DNA from: Tanypteryx hageni
Lineage: Eukaryota; Arthropoda; Insecta; Odonata; Petaluridae
Assembly (NCBI GenBank): GCA_028673005.1
Contig: CM054115.1
Coordinates: 3,472,001 to 3,536,000 of the forward strand
DNA: 64,000 nt
Direction of reading: 5' to 3'
Shown here: positions 1 to 10,700 of the stretch, piece after piece
Layout of the letters: each line of letters begins with the position of its first letter
Numbering within the stretch: position 1 is the first letter of the stretch
Notes under the pieces: generated by a model
The model's database searches: none
What the model was told of the DNA's origin: nothing
Seen by the model: the letters and a program-made list of their open reading frames with translations, nothing else
Program-made: the position numbers and the translations under genes

Positions 1-2640
1 TCATTTTGGAGATACTGTTGGTCTTCCGGATTGCTTATTTCTCTATAGATGACGGTGTCGTCCGCGAAAAGCCTAATTTTACTCCTGACTACTGAGCTGA
101 TATCGTTTATATAAATTAGAAATAATAACGGACCAATTACACTACCCTGTGGAACGCCAGAGACAACCTCCACTAGGTTCGAAGATTTCCCATCTATAAG
201 AACCATCTGCTTCCTATGATTTAAAAATTCACGGATCCAACTAACGATTTTAGAATTAACGCCTAAGGTTTCTAATTTCGTTATTAACTTCCTGTGATGT
301 ACCTTATCAAAGGCTTTCCTAAAATCTAAGAAGATGGCATCGACCTGCGTATTCTTTTCTCCTCTTCTCAGTAAACAATTAACAAAAAGACCGAGCTGAG
401 TATCACATGACCTACCTTTCCTGAAGCCGTGTTGACAATCATCTAACAATAAATTACTATCAAGAAATCGCATTATGTTGCTAACGAGTATATGCTCGAG
501 AATCTTACACGATATCGAAGTTAAAGAAATCGGCCTGTAATTTTCTGGGTTCTCCTTGTCGCCGCCCTTATGAATTGGGGTAACGTGCGCTAACCTCCAG
601 TCGCTAGGGACCTCTGCGCGAGAAATGGATTTCTCGAAGATTATCAGAAGAAAAGGTGCTATTTCTTCAGCTAATTCTTTTAAAACGCGAGCAGGAATTT
701 CTTCGGGGCCAGTGGCTTTGTTATATCTGATGGAACTTAATTGCTTTGCTATTCCCACCTCAAAAAATACTATATCGTCCATCAGGTCCCCACTTATTGC
801 GGGTGCATAATGTACGCAATGGTCGCTGACGGCTGTGAATGCTTTTACAAGATGACCGTTTAACAGGTTGGCTTTCTCTACGCTATCATGAATAACGGCA
901 CCCGAGTCATTACGCAGGGAAGGTATTGTAGGGCCTCTACCTTGGACCTCTCTCACATAGGACCAAAACGCTTTAGGGTCCTCCTTCAAATAATTATTTA
1001 ATACCTTATTCCGGAAGTTAGTAAAAGCCTCGCGCATAGTAGTTCTCGCTTTAGCGCGGGATTCCTTATACGTCTTAACTTTAGTTGCTCTATATTCATC
1101 GGATGATGTAGACGGCATATTTTTTATTTTCGCGTGGCTTATTCTCTGACGCCTAAGCGCACTCCTAATTTGCTTATTGTACCAACGTGGCTCTTTATTG
1201 TCGACCTTCAATTTAATTGAAATGTACTTATCGATGCTCTCTTGCATTATATCCTTGAATAGTTTCCATGACGACTCAGCACCTGATCGTTCGGTCATAT
1301 CACGGAAGCCAGGTAGTATCTCTCGTAGGCGCGACCTGAAGCTTGAAAAGTTTGCCTTAGCAAATATATAAAATTTTCTTTGAAGCTTAGGGTGCCTATC
1401 GATTTTCAACTTACACTCTGCATATACGGCCTGATAATCACTTATCCCATCTTCAATGGTGACTTTGTTTATTCTTTCTGGGACGTTAGTTGCTAATAAA
1501 TCTAATATGTTTCCCGATCGCGTTGGCTTTCTGACTAATTGAAGGAGAGAGTGCTCGCAGAATGTTTCGATTAATGCCTCACAGGATTAGCGTTCTTTAC
1601 CTCTAGATTCAAAACAGATTTTCCCAATCAATGCAGTGTAAGTTAAAGTCACCACCGACTATAACGATACCATCTTGATTTATCAGTCTAAGATTTGATA
1701 GTTGTTTCTCGAGATTTAAAATACAATGTACATCACCGTTAGGTGGCCTGTAAAACGAGCATAAGAACACCTTTTAGGACCCATCTTTACCTTTGCGGCA
1801 CCAAACCTTCTCGATATCCTCGTCACTTATCGGAATCTCACTGCTATCGTACTTATCGCTAACCGCTATGAAAACTCCCCCGCCCGATCTATTAGCGCGA
1901 TCTTTTCTATAGACACGACAGTCTCTAAGAAATATCTCCTGACTCTTAATCGCATCCGTTAACCAACTTTCTGTGCCTATCACGACGTCGGCATGCAGAC
2001 TGCGAATAATATGCTCGAACTCGGCAATTTTCCTACGGATGCTGCGACATCTCAGTACGAAAACGTTTAATTTCTCACTATCACTTCGCATACTAATCTC
2101 ACCCTTGACTTTCTCTTCCACTCTAAAACTACATGATCTCCCATCACAGTCACTCCCACCACTGTTAGGCATCGCATCAAAATTAGAATTGCGACCCGTC
2201 GCACCCTTAACGGAACATTCTATCAATCACCTATCGCGAAATTGGTGCTGCATGTTACGTTACGCTCGGAGTATATTCTATCATTAGATAATCTATCCGG
2301 ATTCTTATTTTCTACAAATGCGTCGATTATCCCCTTACCCAAATCTGACCTACACCCTGCCCTACTCTCTAGCTTAAAAAATACCTACTGTGTTCGAGAA
2401 TCCTACGCGCTAATCTCTGAGCCGATTCGGGCGTGTAGTGAACACCAGAGTGATCCAGTGGTGCCCTGCACGATTAGATATTCGGTCGTAGGTCGATGAA
2501 GTCCACTCCCAAGTTCCGACAGAAATTCCACAGCCTTCGGTTCAGACCTTCAACTCTACTCCATGAGTGATAAAAACGGCGAAAACGCTTGATAAACAGA
2601 ATTCTACGATAAAAATTAGACTATCCATTTCTTTCCTCAG
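1..2640 (-). mobile_element. CR1/L2-like LINE, decayed copy 1 (ORF1 tail, endonuclease, reverse transcriptase)
   Basis: Read on the minus strand this is a non-LTR retrotransposon running off the left edge. From 2630 down to about 2368 the translation gives the end of ORF1 with an SGNH-esterase-like pattern (LNRRL, GVDFIDL, SGVHYT, then a TAG stop). ORF2 follows: an apurinic-type endonuclease start (VIGTESWL, YRKDRANRSGGGVF) at about 2060-1774 that hits a stop at 1774-1776, then, after more frame breaks, the RT block with ENYRPISLTS, CQHGFRKGRS, FLDFRKAFDKV, PQGSVIGP and an intact LFADDT at about 50-76. CR1/L2 elements are known to carry an esterase-like ORF1, which supports this placement. 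The same family recurs at 20887-23975 (+), 34440-36140 (+) and 58590-59500 (-). Several stops and frameshifts mean it is not functional here. Confidence 0.85.
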
Positions 2641-3160
2641 AGAATAGTGCAAATCTAGTACCGATATTACTGTTCTAAGATATTTAAATGTGTAAGAGAA
2701 AATTACCCTGCAAGATGGTTTTTAGATTTCCATGCAAATGATATGGGAAGGATAGTTCCTCGAATCCAGCATGGGACTTTTAATCTTCGCAACAAAAACT
2801 ATCCTTGGGTGCTCGGCTCCAGTAGCAGGAGATTTCCACCAAGTGTCATGAAAATCGGTGTATTGGTGCAAAAGTTAATAAGGGGGACAGACAGACACAA
2901 CAACAAAACTATAAGAATATTTCCATTCTGGAAAGTAGGCAACAATCTCGACTTTTAATTTTTTCAATCGCAGTAACTTTCTCTATACCGTTCCGACTTC
3001 CGATGAGAAAATTACTATTGTGAATAGCTGATCGCCAGCTCATAATAATGACTCGCCACTGGTGAGCAAGCAGCCGTATTGGTCGAGGCTTGTATATAAA
3101 AGATATTTGGAAAAAACCGTTTTTATATTATTACTTGTTGTAGGAACTAATTTGTAGATA
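2641..3160. other. Unassigned AT-rich DNA with a transposon-like tail
   Basis: No gene is visible. At 2836-2910 there is a stretch reading GTCATGAAAATCGG followed by GGGGGACAGACAGACACAAC, a wording typical of 3' ends of arthropod non-LTR elements (compare GGCAGACAGACAAACATTC at 52467-52485). I cannot assign it to a family. Confidence 0.35.
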
Positions 3161-3164
3161 CAGA

Positions 3165-4215
3165 TGCACGCGCATTCAAATAAATGATCAAAGCCACGAA
3201 TTCTGGAACCACATGGCTAAAAGGCTTTACAGGAATAAAACAACATATTGCAAGTGCAATTCATACCCAGGCCAATGGGCTCGTGGAGTGTGTAGATAGC
3301 ATTATTTAGGGGAGCATGTTGAAGGTTTTTGAGAAGCAGGTGGACTGCTCCAGAACTTTAAAAGGGATATTATATGCATATTAGTCTGTTTTACATCATT
3401 CAACTGGTGCTAGTCCATTTGAGATTATGTTCGCGCTTAAGCCAATCTTATCTAACCACTGTATAGCTGAAGAGCCAAATGATAATTTTGAGAATGTCAC
3501 TGTTGACCTCGACCCTGAAGAGTGTGTGATAAATAATGCTAATCCGAAAAATCGGTTATCCCAAATAAAAACCACGCATCAGATAATCTTAGACGAAGCA
3601 GCCAGATACATTGGAAGAGCCCAGGCAAAGCAGAAATCAGACTACGAAAAAAGGAGAACTCAGAAGTCAACATTTCGGTGATGAAGTCCTTGTTTACAAT
3701 TTGCGGAGTGCAGACAAGAAAGGCGATTGAGCCTTTTTTGCCATTCACTGTGATGAAATTTGTTGACGAAAAGGCCTGTATAGACTCGCAACAGAGGGAC
3801 AGCTTACGAAAATAAAACAACATGGATTCAGTCTGAAGTGTTGCAGATGGCGGATATACAAAAAGAAACAAGAGCAAGAGTAGGAAGAGGTCCAGTTTCT
3901 CTAAGAGAGCAAAACAGCAAGACCTTTCCAGCCGACATCTGCCAAATGAAGAGCAAATATATGTAGGAAACTAAATATTACTTCGTATTACGAGTCTAAG
4001 AAAGAAATTCGTGGAGATGGTAATTGCCTATTCAGGGCAGTAAGCAGGAAGTTACACTCTTAGAAAACTATCATTTTATCTTCTAGGCAGCAAGAGCCTG
4101 AGTATTCAGTAAGTTTTGAAATATTTATAGGAAAACCCGTTGCACTGTATCTTGAAGAGATTCAAGTGATGAGGGAAACTGTATGAGGAACAGGTGGAGA
4201 TATTAGCACATCCTA
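3165..4215 (+). mobile_element. Decayed retroelement: integrase core end followed by an OTU-protease-like segment
   Basis: Translated in shifting + frames, 3165-3440 reads as the end of a retroviral-type integrase (INDQSHEFWN, then after a frameshift GIKQHIASAIHTQANGLVE, and STGASPFEIMF). An open stretch 3427-3681 continues with a charged DYEKRR region, and after another frameshift comes GDEVLVYNLR, like the module after integrase in Gypsy-type elements. At 4004-4060 the frame reads RGDGNCLFRAVSRKLH, the signature of OTU cysteine proteases with the catalytic Asp-Gly-Asn-Cys; the segment runs to about 4215 (FEIFIGKPVALYLEEIQ, a stop where W is expected, then GTGGDI). The catalytic His is not present. 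Stops and frameshifts show a pseudogene. The integrase call is firm; OTU as part of the same element is inferred from order and strand. Confidence 0.7.
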
Positions 4216-4216
4216 C

Positions 4217-4436
4217 AATAATTTTGAAACGAGAAAAAGTCTATTATGACCGGGAATCGAACCCGGGTCTTCCACTTGCCGGGCGGATATTCTACCGCTG
4301 AACTATCGTAGCAGATCAATTTTCTCGTTTCTGAACGCGGATGTTTTCTTGGTTGGGACGGATATCCGCCCGGCAAGTGAAAGACCCTGGTTCGGTTCCC
4401 TGTTATAGCAGACTTATTTTTCGTTTCAAAATTATT
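4217..4436. repeat. Inverted pair of tRNA-like SINE copies (hairpin)
   Basis: Left arm 4217-4290 and right arm 4362-4436 are reverse complements with few mismatches, separated by a 71-nt spacer. Both arms contain the 3' half of a tRNA-like sequence (GCCCGGCAAGTGGAAGACCC, then GGTTCGATTCCCGG in the left arm read on the minus strand). The left copy is nearly a full tRNA-like unit on the minus strand (4312 down to 4242): acceptor GCTACGA, D-loop AGCGGTAG, anticodon-stem loop CCGGCAA, and T-arm CCGGG/CCCGG. The right copy on the plus strand lacks the D-arm half. A third relative lies at 51033-51102 (+). Confidence 0.75.
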
Positions 4437-4499
4437 CCCAACTTTACAGCTTATGCCTGTCTATATAGGATCTTTCGATCGCTTTATTCCATCACCTCC

Positions 4500-4745
4500 T
4501 ACGATATTTAAGATTCCTCTGAGTAATGGGTTAATCTATCGGAGCCCACCAAATGTCCCGGCCAATAAAAGCTCTCCAAGGTTGAGCAGAGACAATATAA
4601 ATACCACGTACTCATGAGCATCACCAACTCATCTGACCTGAGAACGTTGACTTCAACGCCGGCGAAACGTCGTCTACAACAGACGAACAACGCGGTGAAA
4701 TAGAAAGCCATGTAGTCTACGGAAGAACGCCTCGAAAGCCTTCGC
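4500..4745 (+). repeat. Possible retroelement 3' tail
   Basis: The phrase CGCCGGCGAAACGTCGTC at 4656-4673 resembles the tail wording seen in many Penelope-like elements, where a hairpin is followed by GAAAC. There is no coding sequence to back this up. The minus-strand open frame over the same bases has no recognisable domain. Confidence 0.25.
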
Positions 4746-5289
4746 ACCAAAAGATTTCCATTGTTGAAAAGAGGAAAAAAATCACACTTTTCGGTATGTA
4801 TTTGAATTCTGCCTTCAAAAAGTTAGAACTCCGTTTTTTTACATAGACAGCTGTTTTTTGCGAAGTCGTTTTCCAATTTAAAGAAATTTAAAAATGCATT
4901 TTTAGAACGCCTTGCACTGAATCCCATGCTTTTCTTGTGGATTTATTGAAATGGAATCATGGGGTTCAAAAGACCCCTTAAATATGAACCTTTTTGTGAT
5001 TTTCAATTTTTCTGGTCGGTTGTGCCACTCGATTTACCTAAATGCCAAATTTCAGGTTTCTAGCCCTTCTAGAACTACCTAAGAGTTTTATGTTATTGAG
5101 TGAGTGAGGCACAAGTAGCTATATTATTATAGATATATTCTATTTCATGTTGCTTTTTCATTTGTATCCTCGCATTCTCACACCTATTTAATGCATTCCG
5201 TGTACATCATTCACTCGCCAATAATTGTGTTATCCCCAAAACAACATACATGCCTTCCTCATTCTTAATCATCTTCTTTTGGATTGCAG

Positions 5290-5977
5290 ATCGTAATTGG
5301 CGCTGCCGGTGCCGCGGGAGGGGGGGAGCTTTGGCCCGCCGAGCGACCTCCCGGCATGCCTTCGATACGCTCTCTCGACGTCATGTGCGGCAAAGAGCAC
5401 ATGGACGTCCGGATAGCGTTCACCCATCCCTTTTCCGGCATAGTCTTCTCCAAGGGACAATACGGCGATCCAAGGTGCGTCTACGTGGCGCCGTTGGGGC
5501 GGGGGGGAGGTGCGGGCGTCGCAAGACCGGGACCGAGTCTGCATCCGGGTGCCGCCTTCCGCACCGGTCGCACCAACGAGCCGCTGCGGCCCGGAGTCGT
5601 GGTTACCGAAGATCGCCACCGCCTCCGAGCGAGCCGCTCCGGGTGGACTCCGGGAGAAGGGGCGTCGGAAGTGGAGGAGGCGAGACCGGAAGAGGGCCCG
5701 GAGGAAAGGGTCGGCGCGGATGAAGCTAGGGGAGGCGACGACGGAGGAAGGGTCTTCCGGTTCAGGATCGCTTATTCGCGCTGCGGCACGAGGCCGGACC
5801 ACAGGGGACAGTTCTACGAGAACACCGTGGTGGTGCAGTACGACAGGGATCTTCTGGAGGTGTGGGATGAAGCCAAGAGGCTGAGATGCGAATGGTTCGA
5901 CGACTACGAAAAGAAAACGGCGTCGAAACCCCCGATGGTGATCGCCGACTTGGACGTCGTGCAGTTGGATTTTAGGG
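5290..5977 (+). CDS. qsm: ZP-domain protein, exon A (ZP-N half); probable quasimodo homologue
   Basis: Internal coding exon of an apical extracellular-matrix ZP protein. A pyrimidine tract and TTGCAG precede 5290; the exon is open in one frame and ends at 5977 before GTGGGT (phase 1). Motifs in order are LDVMCGKEHMDVRIAFTHPF, SGIVFSKGQYGDPRCVYV, FRFRIAYSRCGT, GQFYENTVVVQYDRDLLEVW, RLRCEWFDDYEK, and VIADLDVVQLDF. The four ZP-N cysteines are present. Between DPRCVYVAP and the FRIAYSRC strand there is an 86-residue Gly/Arg/Glu-rich stretch (nt 5494-5751) that ZP-N domains normally lack. Signal peptide and start codon are not here, so upstream exon(s) must exist. Membership of the insect ZP family is very clear; the assignment to quasimodo rather than another ZP paralogue is from memory of the family (about 50-60% sure). 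Confidence 0.88.
5494..5751 (+). other. qsm: GC-rich in-frame insertion inside the ZP-N domain
   Basis: An 86-codon run with no stop, rich in Gly, Arg, Pro and Glu, separates the second and third conserved ZP-N cysteines. It is much more GC-rich than the flanking DNA and is open in several other frames, so openness alone is weak evidence of translation. No splice pair with matching phase (the downstream codon would need phase 2 at GGAAG/GGTC) was found by eye, so I keep it as coding. Confidence 0.55.
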
Positions 5978-6479
5978 GTGGGTGGAGGGGACTATTGGAA
6001 TCGAACTGCGCCGATGGGCGTGGATATCCATGAAATGATCGATCTGTATTTTTACCTTCCATCTGAAACAAGTACGTTTGGCCGCATACTAAAAGGGGAT
6101 CGCCAAAACCAAATCGCCGGTTTAACAGCCCTCGTAAAGAAAAGATAACTAACGGAGGCATTTGCAAAGCTTCGTAGTATTCGACGTTCTTTGCAGTTAA
6201 ATCGACTTCTGCTTTTCCCAAAAATCGACTTCGAGTATAGACGTTTTTTATTCAACTTATCAATTTTTGTAGTTTTCGATATTTGAATTTCTTAAAAAGC
6301 GACCAATAATATAGGGGTTTTTTCTTAAAAATAGTTAACAAATATCGACGAGTAATATAACACATTTTATCGATTTTTGTTTATAAAACTAAATTACTGC
6401 AATTCCCTCTAATTAAATTTTACTAAAAGTGTACATATAAATATACGTTTTAGTGGTTTTCTTCATTGCTGAAAAGCAC

Positions 6480-7093
6480 TATTATCTTTGTGATGTCCCT
6501 CCGTCAGTCCGTACGCATAAGTCAGGGATGAATTGGCCGACCCGAATTCAAACATATTTGACACATTGAATATTCACATAAATACATGATAAAATGACAT
6601 ATTTGGATCGGATCGAGTCAGCAGGGGTGACACAATTGCAAAATACATTCCTAACGGAATTCAGCGAAATTTGAATTAAGGAAGTGTTCAACATGGAAAA
6701 TAAAATCAAGATGATTGTTATAGATACAGAAAGCTGGATTGCCACAATACAAGGAATAAAATATCTTTTTACGAGTATTTGTGTTGAACTGTTTACATCA
6801 ATTCTAACCATATTTAATATTTATAATGTACACATAAATACAAAACCATAATACCATATCTGCACTGGATCAGTCATATAGGGAAGCCATAATTACAAAT
6901 TAAACACTTTCAGTAATTATAGATTTGGAGGGCTAAACAATTTTCAACTAAATTTTGTATATCAGAATTGTTCATCATACCATATTTAAATCAAAATGTT
7001 TATAGTGGAGGAAGAGCAGGGCAACCAAAATAAAAAGTGAAATAATATTTTTTAAACTTATATCCAGAGAAATGACAGCATTTGATCCAAATA

Positions 7094-7131
<38 letters not shown>

Positions 7132-7200
7132 TAAAATAAATTAACAAAATAGCATATTCCAACTGACAATGGGTTGAACAAACAGAGTTACCAAAATATC
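6480..7200 (-). repeat. Dispersed noncoding repeat, minus-strand copy of the 51.4-52.5 kb family
   Basis: The reverse complement reads in blocks such as AATTGTGTCACCCCTGCTGA, CGATCCGATCCAAATATGTC and CATGTATTTATGTGAA, which recur in the same order on the plus strand at 51390-52140. Each block has the theme aattgtggcacccctg / ggtccaaatatggcatt / catgtatttatgtgaaaatt. The family is noncoding and unidentified. Confidence 0.6.
7096..7129. repeat. (TA)n microsatellite
   Basis: Pure alternating TA for about 34 bases. Confidence 0.95.
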
Positions 7201-7784
7201 ATGGTTAGATTTTTTTGTGTATCAATGAATTTGGAAGGTATTGTGCAAAACGTTTTAAAAGAAAGTTTGCTTTAAAGGCAAGTATAGAATGCCTAAATGT
7301 AATTTACATATTTAGAATGGATCTATAGAGCAGGGTTACCATAAAATATTGAAAATTAATTTTTTGTTTACAAAGAAAATATATTAGCATAGGATTATAC
7401 TACTGTGAATTTGATGAAAAGCACACTTGCACCATCGGAATAAGGTACACATCCGTACTTATTCAGATAGTTTCTCGTTCTTTAAATTAGGGTTCCATTG
7501 CTTTTGTTGTATTCAATCATCGACAGGGAACAGCTAATTTTTGGAAAAATTACAAAATAAAATTTATTGGTTAATTTGCACCTCATATTCACGAAATCTT
7601 TACCATTCAATTAAACATTTTTGCGCATGAATATAATTTATAACCTAATGCTTATGTTTAAGCAACAGCAATTCAATTTTCCCTTTTGTGATAAGTGTAT
7701 ATATGAATAGTTATAAAAAGTATCATTTCTTGAATAACAAGCGACGATAAATGCGAAAGAAATCCCAGAAAAAGAAAAATTCAA

Positions 7785-10700
7785 TCCTATTGCCTACTTC
7801 TATCCAAATTCTCTCTAACTCCTACCCCACTACCAATTCTACCACTCTTCTACTTCTCTCCCAATTCTTCCTCTCTCTTACTTCTCAACCAAATCTTCCT
7901 CTTTCCTATTCCTATCCAAATTATGCCTCTCCTACACTTCTCACCAAAATATCCCCCTCTTGTACTCCTCACCCAATTCTCCATATTTCCTATTCATATC
8001 CCAATTCTCCCTCTCTCCTGCTCCCATTAAAAACTCCCCCTCCCTTACTCATTTCCAAAGTATCCCTATCTCATACTTCTCTCCAAATTATCCCTCTCAA
8101 AAACTCCTCAACAAATTCTCCTTCACTCTTATATCTCTAACATTTTTCCATCTCTAATACTCATCACAAAATTCTCCCTCTCACAAACTTCACTTCTATT
8201 CTCCCTCTCTCCTACCCTTTCCCAATTCTCCTTCTATCCTATCCTCTAACAATCTCCCTCTTTCTTACATCTCTCCAATTTATCCCCCTCTCTTTCTCAC
8301 ACAATATTTCCTCTCTCAAGCTTCTCTTCCAAATCTCCCTCCCCACTACTACACTCCCAATTCTCCCTCTCCCCTACTTATCCCAGAGTTATAACTCTGT
8401 CCTACATTACACCCAAATCTCTCTCTATCCTACTTCTCTCCCAATTCTCCCTCTTTCCTAATCCTCTCCCAAATCTCTCTCGCTTGTATTCCTGCAAAAA
8501 TTATCCCTCTCGCCGACATCTCACCAATATAGCCCCCTCTCGTTCTCCTCTCCCAATTCTGCCTCTCGAACTTCTCTCCCAATTCTTCCTCTCCACTATG
8601 CCACTCCCAATTCTTCCTCTCCCCTATGTATCTCCCAGTTCTCGGTTTCTACTACTTTACTCCCAAATCTCCCTATCTACTACTTCTCTCCAATTCCTAC
8701 CTATCTCGTTACCCTCCAAGCCTCCCTCTCTCATATTTCTATCCCAATTATCCCTCTACTAGACCTCACAATTCTCCCACATTACAACTTTTATCCCAAT
8801 TTTCCCTCTTTCCTACTCCACTCAAAATTCTCCCTTTCTCCTACACCTCACACAGATCTTCCTCTCTCCTACTTTTCCAAAAATTCTCTCTCTTACTCCT
8901 ATCCCAATCTCTCACTCTTATACTTCTCTCCCCTTCTTCATCTTTCATTCTACACTCCCAAAGCTCTCTCTCCAATCCTCTCCAAACTATCACTCTCCTA
9001 CTTCTTCACCATATGATCACGGTCTCCTACTCCTCACCCACTTCTCCCTACACCCTATTCTCCAAATTCTACCCTCCTACTCCTCTCCCAATTATTCCTC
9101 TAACCTATTCCTATTAATTCTCCCTCTGACCTACTCCTCTCCTAATTCTTACTCTCTCCTACATCTCTACCAATTCACCCTCTCTCATACTCCTCTCCCA
9201 ATGCTCCCTCTCCTATTCCTCTCAGAAATCTACCTCTCCTACTTCTCCGCATATTCCCCCATACTCCACAACAAATTCCCCCTCTCTCCTACTTCTCTTC
9301 CACTTCTCTTCTTATTCTCCCTCTCTCCTACTCCTATCCCAATTCTCCTTCTCTCCTACTCCTCTCCCAATTCTCCCTCTTTACTACTCCTCCCCTAATT
9401 CTTACACTCTCCTATTCCTATCCCAATTCTTCATCTCTCCTACTTCTCTCCCAATTTTCTTTACATCTTCTCTTCTACTTATCCCACTATCTTACTTCTC
9501 TCCATATTGTAACTCTCTCCTACTTTTCTACCAATACTTCCTCTCTCCTACTCCTCTTCCAATTCTCCCACTCACCTACTTCTCTTCAAATTATCCATCT
9601 CTGCTACTCCTCTTCCCAATTCACCCATGCCGAATTCTCTCCCAATTCTCCCTCTCTCCTTCTCTCCCAATATTTCCTCCCTCTTACTCCTCTAAAACTC
9701 CTACCTCTCTCCTAATTCTATCCCAAATATCCCTCTCTTCTTCACCTATCCCTATTTTACCTTTCTAATACTTTCTACTAATTTTCATTCTCTCATACTC
9801 GTCCCACAATTCTCTGATATTTCTCCCAATTCTCTCTCTCATTCACTCCAAATTCTCTCACACTTCTACTTCACTACCAATTCTTCTCTCTCATTCTCCA
9901 CTCAGAAACCACCCTCTGTCCTATCCTCTCCCAACTATCCCTCTTCTACATCTTCACCAAATTATCCCTCTCTCTTACTCCTCACCCCTTACTCCCTGTC
10001 TTCTACTATAGGAAATCTCCCTCTCACCTATTTCTTGTCCAATTTTCCTCTAATCTACACTTCTCTTAATTCTTCCTCTCTCCTTCTTTACCAATTCTAC
10101 CTCTCTCCTACTTATCTCCAAATTCTCTGTTTCTCCCACTTCTCTCACAATTATCCTTCCCTTTCATTCCTATAAAAGCTTTCTCTTGCCAAATTAACCC
10201 TCACTCCTGCTTCTCACTCAATTCTCCCTATCTCCTAATCACCCAAACTTCCCTCTCTCTTACTCCTGGAACAATTTTCCAACACTCCTTCCCCTATACC
10301 AATTATCCCTTTCCTCTACTCCTCCCTTAATACTCCCTCTTTCCTACTCCTATCTGTATAATCCCCTCTCTTACTTCTCTCACAATTCTCCCACTTCCCT
10401 ACTCCTCTCCCAATCCTCACTCTCCTACTTCCCTCCAATTCTACCTCTCTCCTGCAACTCTGTCAATTCTTTCTCTCTCCTTGTCCTCTCCAAAATCTCT
10501 CCTACTTCTCTCCTATGTCTCTGCATATATCTCTCACTACTTCTCTCCCAATCACTCTTTCCTACTCAACTTTAAATTCTCCATGTCTCCTACTCCTCTC
10601 ATAATTATCCCTTTCAACTAATCCTCTTTCAATTACCCCTCTCTCCTAGTACTCTCCTAAATCACCCTCTATCTTACTCATTAAATTTTCACTCTCACCT

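Noticed and set aside
4242..4312. Functional tRNA gene on the minus strand
   Set aside because: The acceptor stem is degraded (TCATAAT), the unit is part of a longer repeated SINE-like sequence, and position 33 is C.
4508..4750. 80-codon minus-strand open frame
   Set aside because: No recognised domain; lies over a retroelement-like tail on the plus strand.
5250..5884. Additional overlapping open frames on both strands of ZP exon A
   Set aside because: Caused by high GC content; only the frame with ZP cysteines and strand motifs is credible.
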